A stretch of 8,383 bases of DNA from a bacterium (lineage in GTDB: Bacteria > Vulcanimicrobiota > Xenobia > RGZZ01). Positions 1 to 5,239 of this stretch are shown one piece after another. The notes under the pieces were generated by a model. It did no database searches. It saw nothing but the letters and a program-made list of their open reading frames with translations, and was not told the origin of the DNA. The first letter of the stretch is position 1; the number at the start of each line of letters is the position of its first letter. The translations under genes and the position numbers were made by a program. The stretch is from positions 1 through 8,383 of the forward strand of contig JAJXVI010000075.1 in NCBI GenBank assembly GCA_021782195.1, read 5' to 3'.

Positions 1-99
1 GAGCACCGGCCCGTCGGCGGGCCACGACCAGGCCTGCGCTGCGGTTCCGTGGACGAGTGCCGCGGCGAGAACTGCGCCGAGCACGAGGAATCGGTGCAC
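1..99 (-). CDS. secreted protein, N-terminal fragment; possible M23-type peptidase
   Basis: The gene reads leftward off the window edge, so only 33 codons are visible. It starts with GTG (complement of 97-99) and translates as MHRFLVLGAVLAAALVHG, then TAAQAWSWPADGPVL. This is a textbook Sec signal peptide: a short basic n-region (H2, R3), a hydrophobic core of about 13 residues, and an AxA-type cleavage site, most likely after TAAQA (residues 19-23). The product should be exported. The mature start, W-S-W-P-x-D-G-P-V-L, resembles the start of M23 peptidases of peptidoglycan that I know from high-GC Gram-positive bacteria. No catalytic residue is visible, so that family call is tentative. A strong ribosome binding site and a well-spaced promoter lie upstream, which makes the gene itself secure although it is short and cut. 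It is divergent from the gene at 357. Confidence 0.75.
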   Translation of the reverse strand, partial: MHRFLVLGAVLAAALVHGTAAQAWSWPADGPVL

Positions 100-103
100 G
101 TGA

Positions 104-110
104 CACCTCC
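104..110 (-). promoter_or_regulatory. ribosome binding site deciding the GTG start of the leftmost gene
   Basis: On the minus strand GGAGGTG lies four bases before the GTG at 99-97. It is a near-perfect anti-16S match. It selects this GTG as the start; an upstream start would give no sensible signal peptide. Confidence 0.75.
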
Positions 111-143
111 GTCGTTCTCTGCGCGGGCAACGCGGGTGACGTG

Positions 144-172
144 AGGGTATCGCCGCGGCCGGACGGCGTCAA
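144..172 (-). promoter_or_regulatory. predicted sigma-70-type promoter for the leftmost gene
   Basis: On the minus strand TTGACG (172-167) is followed after exactly 17 bases by TACCCT (149-144). The -35 box matches TTGACA at five of six bases. The -10 box keeps the conserved TA at the start and T at the end, the pattern typical of high-GC promoters. Transcription would begin near 137, giving a leader of roughly 38 bases before the GTG at 99. Prediction from sequence only. Confidence 0.55.
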
Positions 173-209
173 TCGGATCGCGGCAGTGACGAGCGGTAGA
201 GCGCGTTGC

Positions 210-245
210 GGGACGTCCCCTGCTGCGCGCCACGGGACGTCCCGT
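210..245. repeat. pair of perfect palindromes (GGGACGTCCC), candidate operator or hairpin
   Basis: GGGACGTCCC at 210-219 is a perfect 10-bp palindrome, and ACGGGACGTCCCGT at 232-245 is a perfect 14-bp palindrome with the same core. Their centres are 24 bp apart. They lie between the divergent genes at 99 and 357, upstream of the predicted promoter of the minus-strand gene. Two equally spaced copies of a dyad are what a dimeric repressor or activator would use. The two copies can also pair with each other (about 11 bp, CGGGACGTCCC with GGGACGTCCCG), and TTTT follows at 245-248, so a plus-strand intrinsic terminator is the alternative. No plus-strand gene is visible upstream to need one. Confidence 0.5.
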
Positions 246-356
246 TTTCGGCCTTGACCGCGTTCGCTGACGAGGATCCTGCCTCGCATCGTTCGCAATG
301 ACACCGACTGTCCGCGAATTCCAGGAGATGCCGCATCCGGTGGCCAACCTTCGGGT

Positions 357-974
357 ATGTCGTTGGCGGTTCTGCTCAAGCGCCTGGCAACGGCGGCGGG
401 TCGAAGGATCGAGCACGCCCTGACCGGTCAGACCGAGTATCGGGTCATCTCCTCGGCCGAGCCTGATTTCCAGCGCGTTGACAACAACGTGAAGGGGAAG
501 CTGGTACTGGCGGAAGTCTGCCAGTTGCTGGCGCGTGCGTATCGCATCGAGGTGCACGCGCCCGTGCTCCTGGAGGTGTTTTCTCCTGGCGACGCCAGCG
601 CGCCGGCACTGCGCTGGCTTCTGCACGGGGCCGTGGGCAGCTATCAACCGCACCGTCTCGGGGAGCGTTCGGCGCACCAGATTTTTGTGGTCAACGAACT
701 GAGTCGGGCCCGCTTCAAGGCCGTTGTCGCTCACGAACTGGTGCACGCCTACGAGCGCGAGTCCAGCATTTTACAGAGCAATCGTGCTCTTCGCGAGGGC
801 TTTGCCCGCTGGATCGAGTACCGGACGCTTCTCTCTGAAGGCGAGCAGCACGAGGCCCAGAAACTGTTGCGCATCCGGCGTCATGGCGCGGGACGCAGCC
901 TTCGTGAGTTGCTGGATATCGAGAAGGACCGCGGAGTGCAGGGTGTGCTCGCGTTCGTCCACACCGTGTCCTGA
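357..974 (+). CDS. putative zinc metallopeptidase (HExxH, gluzincin/DA1-like)
   Basis: The 205-residue product contains HELVH at residues 126-130, the zinc-binding HExxH with catalytic E127. It is followed by REGFARWIEY at 146-155, in which E147, 17 residues after the second histidine, is the likely third zinc ligand. The pattern HELxHA...EGxAxWxEY is that of gluzincins, and resembles the peptidase domain of DA1-like proteins and similar bacterial zincins; I cannot name the exact family. No signal peptide or membrane segment is evident, so it is probably cytoplasmic. Residues 1-120 show no domain that I recognise. The ATG at 357 is the only ATG of the open frame but has no good ribosome binding site; AGGAG at 323-327 is too far (29 bases), so the start is uncertain, and no upstream in-frame ATG exists before the stop at 255-257. 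The gene is followed after 162 bp by the PLP enzyme on the same strand. Substrate unknown. Confidence 0.8.
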   Translation: MSLAVLLKRLATAAGRRIEHALTGQTEYRVISSAEPDFQRVDNNVKGKLVLAEVCQLLARAYRIEVHAPVLLEVFSPGDASAPALRWLLHGAVGSYQPHRLGERSAHQIFVVNELSRARFKAVVAHELVHAYERESSILQSNRALREGFARWIEYRTLLSEGEQHEAQKLLRIRRHGAGRSLRELLDIEKDRGVQGVLAFVHTVS

Positions 975-1089
975 GCAGTCCGGGGCCGCGCCGACGGGAA
1001 GGTCGCGCCACGCCCCGACGCGCGGCGTCCCCCGCAGGAAACTGACCGGGCAGGCGAGAATCGGCGCCTTTCAGCATTCGTCCCATCTC

Positions 1090-1118
1090 CCTGTCGCCTG
1101 CGAGCCAAGCGTGACAGG
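1090..1118 (+). promoter_or_regulatory. leader hairpin before the PLP enzyme gene
   Basis: CCTGTCGC (1090-1097) pairs with GTGACAGG (1111-1118) as an 8-bp stem with one G-T wobble and a 13-base loop. It ends just before the ribosome binding site AAGGA (1126-1130) of the gene at 1137. It has no T-tract, so it is not an ordinary terminator. A role in the leader, or chance, is possible. Confidence 0.25.
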
Positions 1119-1136
1119 AGCGCGAAAGGAACCTTC

Positions 1137-2375
1137 ATGATCAACACCAGCCCGGCGTCGCCCCCGCGCGCCACATTCGTCCCCGGACCCGGCTACGAAG
1201 AAATGCTGCACCCGCGCTCGCAGGCGCGGAACAACCTCTATCGCATCGGATGGCACGGCGTTCCGCTCGAGCTTCCTTCCCACGTCACGGGGGTCGATGC
1301 CCGCATCGTCGTCATGATGGGCTACACGTTTCCGTCCGGAAGCCACAAGGTCGGCGCAACCTATTCCATCGTGATGGAAGCCGAGAAGGACGGCCTCATT
1401 TCCCCCGAGCGTACCCGCCTCATCGGCCCGTCGACGGGTAACTTCGGCATCGGCACCGCCTGGACCAGTTTCCAGAAAGGCTACGACGGCGTGGTCGTGA
1501 TGCCGGACGGAATGAGCCCGGAGCGCACGGCGCGCATTCGCGCCTACGGAAGCGACATCGTCTTCACTCCGGGCACCGAGAGCGACGTGATCCTGACCAT
1601 CGAGAAAGCGAAGGAACTGGGACAGGAGCCTGACACCTACGTGCTCGCCCAGTTCGAGAACTTCGCGAACTATCGTTTTCACTACTACGTGACCGGCACC
1701 AGCATCCTCGAGAAGGTCGGAGGACGCATTCGTGCTTTCGTCTCGGCTCCCGGTTCCGCCGGCACTCTGGCCGCGGGCGACCGCCTCAAGGAGCGCTTTC
1801 CCGAGTCTCTCACGGTGGCCGCCGAGCCCGTGCAGTGTTCGACGCTCTACAACGGGGGCGTGGGGCAGCACCAGATCGAGGGCATCGGCGACAAGATGGT
1901 GCCCCTCATTTTGAACGTGAACAGCCTGGACCGGGTGGCCATGGTGGACGATCAGATGTGCGTCGACCTGCTCCACTACTTCGTGACCGTCCTCAACTAT
2001 CGCTACGAGTTTGGCATCAGCGCCATGTGCAACGTGATCGCGGCCATCCAGACCGCAAAGACGGAGCGGTTGGGTCCGGACGACGTGGTGGTGACGGTCG
2101 CCACCGATGGTCTCGACCGCTACTACTCGTACATGGATCGTCTGGTGTCGCGCACGCACGAGGAGTCGAAGCGCCTGGGTCCGGACCGCGTGCACGCGCT
2201 GGAAGCGGGCGCCGGGCTGCTCGATACGACGTCCGCGGCCCAGAAGGCGCGTCTTTACGACCTCAAGGCCCGCACATGGAAGACCTGGTACGACGATGCA
2301 TACCTCGCGTCGATGAAGCACGACGCGTTCTGGGACAAGGAACGGGCACGGGTGGCGGAGTACGACGCGCGCTGA
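1137..2375 (+). CDS. fold-type II PLP-dependent enzyme, cysteine synthase superfamily
   Basis: The 412-residue protein has the marks of the tryptophan synthase beta/cysteine synthase fold. GSHKVGA at 68-74 carries the probable Schiff-base lysine K71. PSTGNFG at 98-104 is the substrate/carboxylate-binding loop (STGNTG in CysK). GSAGT at 206-210 is the phosphate-binding loop. Further family-like stretches are VVVMPDGMSPERTARIRAYG (119-138), IEGIGDKMVP (247-256) and, near the end, ATDGLDRYYS (322-331), which corresponds to the SGERYLS segment of CysK. It is longer than CysK (about 320 residues) by an N-terminal extension of some 50 and a C-terminal tail of about 80 residues. The exact reaction cannot be told: beta-replacement, elimination or another PLP chemistry on an amino acid are open. 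The ATG has AAGGA six bases upstream (1126-1130). The kinase gene ends 128 bp downstream on the other strand. Cytoplasmic. Confidence 0.9.
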   Translation: MINTSPASPPRATFVPGPGYEEMLHPRSQARNNLYRIGWHGVPLELPSHVTGVDARIVVMMGYTFPSGSHKVGATYSIVMEAEKDGLISPERTRLIGPSTGNFGIGTAWTSFQKGYDGVVVMPDGMSPERTARIRAYGSDIVFTPGTESDVILTIEKAKELGQEPDTYVLAQFENFANYRFHYYVTGTSILEKVGGRIRAFVSAPGSAGTLAAGDRLKERFPESLTVAAEPVQCSTLYNGGVGQHQIEGIGDKMVPLILNVNSLDRVAMVDDQMCVDLLHYFVTVLNYRYEFGISAMCNVIAAIQTAKTERLGPDDVVVTVATDGLDRYYSYMDRLVSRTHEESKRLGPDRVHALEAGAGLLDTTSAAQKARLYDLKARTWKTWYDDAYLASMKHDAFWDKERARVAEYDAR

Positions 2376-2386
2376 ATCAACCGTGC

Positions 2387-2417
2387 CTTCCTCGGGGGCG
2401 TGTTGCTTCCGAGGAGG
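2387..2417 (+). terminator. weak hairpin after the PLP enzyme gene
   Basis: CTTCCTCGG (2387-2395) pairs with CCGAGGAGG (2409-2417), a 9-bp stem with one T-G wobble and a 13-base loop, ending 42 bases after the stop at 2375. Only TT follows, so it is a poor intrinsic terminator, but the position between two convergent genes makes the role plausible. The rest of 2376-2503 holds GC-rich runs (GAGGGGAGGGGG at about 2440-2451, CCCCCCC at 2465-2471) and no gene. Confidence 0.35.
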
Positions 2418-2503
2418 TTCGCGTCGGGAAGCCGCGCGAGGGGAGGGGGTTGCGCGGTTTAACGCCCCCCCTGTCGCTTCGAGTGGCAGCGCTGCGGACC
2501 CGG

Positions 2504-4816
2504 TCAGCCTTCCATCGCGAAGAGCCCGACGCGCTCGGCCTGCGCGCCGGTGGCCAGCAAGCGTCCGTCGGGGGAGAACCGCATCGCGCAGACCTCGCCC
2601 CGATGACTCTCGAGAACCTGATTGCCGTTGTGTCTCGCGACGTCCCACAGACGAATCGTTTTATCGCTCCCACCCGATGCGAGCCAGTAGCTCTGTGGAT
2701 GGAAGGCCACGCTGCGCACGCTGCCCTGATAGCCTTCCAGGCGGGCGGCCTCGGCCTGTCCGGCGACGTCCCAGATGCGTATCGTGCGGTCGTTGGACGC
2801 CGTTGCGAGCAACGACCCGTCCGCGCTGAAAGCCACGGACCGGATGCCCTGGTGATGCCCTTCCAGCCTGCCCGCTTCTTTCCAGCGGCAAACGTCCCAG
2901 AGTTGCACGAACGGCGTGGTCCACAGTCCGAAAGCCAGCAGCGTGGCGTCGGGCGAGAAGGCGACGTTCCAGATCGACTGGTTGTACGATGGTGTGCGCG
3001 CGCGTTCGCGGCCTTCCAGGTCCCACACAACGACCACTCCCCCGATGAAGCTGGCGGCGATGAATCGTCCGTCGGGCGAGATGTCCAGCCCGAGTGCGCC
3101 ACTTTTCTCCCGTATTGTGCGAATCATGGAGCGGCTCGCGAAGTCCCACAGACGCACCGTGCAGTCGTGGGAGGCGGTCACGACCATCCTTCCGTCGGGT
3201 GAGACGCGAACCGCGGAGATCCAGCCCTCGTGTCCGCGCAGTTGTCCGTGTTCCTCGGTGGACTGCGCGCCCCAGATGCGCACGGTACGGTCTTCAGATG
3301 CGGACAGCACCCACTGCAGATCGGGCGTGAAGTCGACGCCGCGCACCTGAGCGGAGTGTCCCTGCATGAGGGTGATTTCGCGCAACGTGAAACGTCGTGA
3401 TCCCGTGGGGTCAGGCGGAAGCGTGCCGCGCGCACGTGGCGCTTCCGAAGTGACTCCCCCCGCGCCGGCCGTAGTAGGAAGCAGGCGAGCGAGGTCCGGA
3501 CCGCGTACGAAGGGGGAGCTCTCTTCGTCGCACACGCATCCGGCCGGATCGATCGGGTGCGCAGCCATCGGGCCTGTGAAGGCTCCCGATGACGGCTGCG
3601 CGCGTGCACTCGCGAAAGTGGCAAGCGGGGCGGCCTGCGTCGGTGCGGTGGAGAAAGTCGCGTCCCACACGGGTGGGACTGCGCTCGCGTCGGTCGCCTG
3701 CGCCTGGGTTTGCGCGGGGGCCAGCGCCTGGCCTTGTGCGGGGAAGGGGACTGCGCTCGCGTCGGTCGCCAGTGCCTGCGTTTGCGCCTGGCCTTGTGCG
3801 GGGAAGGGGACTGCGCTCGCGTCGGTCGCCTGCGCCTGGGTTTGCGCCTGGCCTTGTGCGGGGAAGGGGGATTTTTCGGCGGTGAGCAGTTGCAGGAAGT
3901 CGTGAAGGTTGGCCGGCCGTCTTGCGGGGTCAAGTGCCATGGCCTGTTCGACGATCGCGTCGGCGCGTGCCGTCAGGAGTGGATTGCGACTGCTCGGGGG
4001 TGGCAGGGTCACGCCGGCCAGGCGATTCGGCGCGTCGGGAGGCATGGAAGCTGTCAGCAGGTGATAGAGCGTGGCACCCAGGGCATAGACGTCGACGCGC
4101 GGGTCGGGCCGTGAATCTGGCAGGTACTGCTCGGGCGGCGCGTAGCCTGGAGAAACCATTGCCGTTACGTGCTGGTGCGCGAGCAGCAGTTCCTTGGCCG
4201 TGCCAAAATCAAGCAGCACCACGCGGCCTTCGCGCGTAAGAAAGATATTGTCCGGTTTGAGGTCGCGGTGGACGAAGCCGGCCGCGTGCACGACGGCGAG
4301 CGCTTCTGCAACGCGCGCAACGTAGTCGATCCCACGGCCCTCCTCCAGGGGGCCGCTCTGGTCGAGAACTTCACGCAGGGTACTTCCGCGCAGCAACTCC
4401 ATGACCATGTATCCCGTGTCGTTTTCTTCGAAAAAAGCGTGAACGCGCACGATTCCCGGGTGTTCAAACTGCGCCGAGACCTGGGCCTCACGCAAGAATC
4501 GTTCGCGCGCCGCACGAAACACGGCTTCTGACAGGTTGCTCCCCGCGTGCACCGCGAGGCCGTCGCGCAGGCTTCCGTAAGGGAAGAATTCCTTTACCGC
4601 GACCAACCGATGGAGCCGGATGTCGACGCCGAGATAGATGAGCCCGAACCCTCCCATGCCGAGCAACCGTCCGAGGGCGAACGCTCCGCCCTGGAGCCGG
4701 GTGCCCACGGCAAGGGCCCCCGACACGTTGGAGACCGAGTGGAGGACGGTCCCGCAAAACGCGCAGTCGGATCGCGCTTCGTTTTGTGTGTCGCACACCG
4801 GGCAGGAAAGAATCAT
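2504..4816 (-). CDS. Ser/Thr protein kinase with N-terminal zinc ribbon and C-terminal WD40 propeller
   Basis: The 770-residue protein has four parts. (1) Residues 1-30 form a zinc ribbon: C5-x2-C8 and C18-x2-C21. (2) Residues 40-312 are a complete eukaryotic-type kinase domain: Gly-loop GMGGFG (53-58), VAVK with K75, likely helix-C glutamate E110, HRDLKPDN (183-190), DFG (203-205), GYAPPEQ (224-230) and DVYALG (242-247). All catalytic residues are present, so it should be active. (3) Residues 313-480 are a low-complexity Pro/Ala/Gln linker built of tandem repeats. (4) Residues 484-770 hold seven WD40 blades with a 41-43-residue period (SPDG-like turns at 497, 539, 580, 621, 664, 706, 748), five ending in a clear xWD. 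I see no membrane segment, so the protein is probably soluble, unlike many bacterial kinases of this type. ATG at 4816-4814 has CGGAG five bases upstream (4826-4822). It is divergent from the SPFH gene and convergent with the PLP enzyme. Likely role: signalling through phosphorylation, with the propeller and linker choosing partners. Substrate unknown. Confidence 0.93.
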   Translation of the reverse strand: MILSCPVCDTQNEARSDCAFCGTVLHSVSNVSGALAVGTRLQGGAFALGRLLGMGGFGLIYLGVDIRLHRLVAVKEFFPYGSLRDGLAVHAGSNLSEAVFRAARERFLREAQVSAQFEHPGIVRVHAFFEENDTGYMVMELLRGSTLREVLDQSGPLEEGRGIDYVARVAEALAVVHAAGFVHRDLKPDNIFLTREGRVVLLDFGTAKELLLAHQHVTAMVSPGYAPPEQYLPDSRPDPRVDVYALGATLYHLLTASMPPDAPNRLAGVTLPPPSSRNPLLTARADAIVEQAMALDPARRPANLHDFLQLLTAEKSPFPAQGQAQTQAQATDASAVPFPAQGQAQTQALATDASAVPFPAQGQALAPAQTQAQATDASAVPPVWDATFSTAPTQAAPLATFASARAQPSSGAFTGPMAAHPIDPAGCVCDEESSPFVRGPDLARLLPTTAGAGGVTSEAPRARGTLPPDPTGSRRFTLREITLMQGHSAQVRGVDFTPDLQWVLSASEDRTVRIWGAQSTEEHGQLRGHEGWISAVRVSPDGRMVVTASHDCTVRLWDFASRSMIRTIREKSGALGLDISPDGRFIAASFIGGVVVVWDLEGRERARTPSYNQSIWNVAFSPDATLLAFGLWTTPFVQLWDVCRWKEAGRLEGHHQGIRSVAFSADGSLLATASNDRTIRIWDVAGQAEAARLEGYQGSVRSVAFHPQSYWLASGGSDKTIRLWDVARHNGNQVLESHRGEVCAMRFSPDGRLLATGAQAERVGLFAMEG
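3677..3868 (-). repeat. 60-bp tandem repeats in the kinase linker
   Basis: Three near-identical in-frame units encode the linker of the kinase: codons 317-336 (3868-3809), 337-356 (3808-3749) and 357-380 (3748-3677). The first two are 60 bp; the third is 72 bp because of a 12-bp insertion encoding LAPA. Each encodes PFPAQGQA...QATDASAV with small changes (Q329 to L349). The identity at DNA level, including silent sites, points to recent duplication. Such repeats change in copy number by slippage and keep the frame. Confidence 0.85.
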
Positions 4817-5239
4817 GCTGACTCCGTTCGGAAGCGCCGATTCGACACCGAAGCTCGCGATTCCGTTCGACCAGGGCGTGGCTGTGTATCATGATTTTTT
4901 GCGGGGTGTTGTGGCCAGAACGCCTCCTTTGCACACAACGCTCTACCTGGGAACACTGCCTGAGCACGCATAAGAGGGCATACCCATCACCGGTCTCACA
5001 TACCTCCAATCCAGTGTGCAGGGTACGGAAATTGAACGTTATCAGCCTTAAGATGGCGATATACGGCAGTGGCCCGATGTTGCCGAGAGCCTCCAATCGT
5101 GCAAGGATGTCAGGGAGCCAGTCACCGTCGGCCGAGACGGAAACCACGTTGAGAAATGCACCGAGCTGGATTGAGCGGACTGGCGCTGGAGTTCGATCGC
5201 TTTTCCCTGTGCCGGCTCGAACGCTAGGAAAGAGGGGCC
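4817..5239. other. 423-bp divergent intergenic region, no confident gene
   Basis: This stretch separates the divergent kinase (minus) and SPFH (plus) genes and must hold the starts of both. It holds the kinase ribosome binding site at 4822-4826 and the SPFH one at about 5226-5237. I found no promoter with well-matched -35 and -10 boxes at a normal spacing on either strand. The composition is less GC-rich than the genes around it (for example ATCATGATTTTTTGCGG near 4888). On the minus strand, positions 5189 down to about 5050 form an open stretch with protein-like content (see findings); I do not call it a gene. Confidence 0.6.

Noticed and set aside
57..257. 66-residue plus-strand open frame
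   Set aside because: It is antisense to the signal-peptide gene, and crosses its promoter and the palindrome pair. Arg-rich shadow composition, no ribosome binding site.
181..260. possible tRNA, from GAGCGGTAGAGCGC at 191-204
   Set aside because: It resembles a D-arm, but there is no T-arm (GTTCGA type), no acceptor stem pairing and no anticodon arm at the right distance.
254..282. -35-like TTGACC at 254-259 before the metallopeptidase gene
   Set aside because: At 16-18 bases downstream there is no -10-like box (TCCTGC or CCTGCC), so I do not call a promoter.
2436..2475. G-rich and C-rich runs between the PLP enzyme and the kinase gene as a terminator or G-quadruplex
   Set aside because: The G5 and C7 runs could pair, but the stem is short and bulged, and neither strand has a T-tract. 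There are too few G-runs for a convincing quadruplex.
1071..2648. 525-residue open frame on the minus strand
   Set aside because: It lies antisense to the PLP enzyme in a GC-rich frame, is rich in His, Arg and Val, shows no known motif, and the PLP gene has all its family motifs and a ribosome binding site.
1835..3202. 455-residue open frame on the plus strand
   Set aside because: It crosses the end of the PLP gene, the gap and the kinase gene in the antisense frame, and has an Arg/Gly-rich composition typical of a shadow frame.
4488..5147. 219-residue open frame on the minus strand starting with GTG
   Set aside because: Its last part overlaps the kinase gene in another frame on the same strand and is Arg/Ser-rich. 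Only the first part looks protein-like; this is reported separately as a finding and not as a gene.
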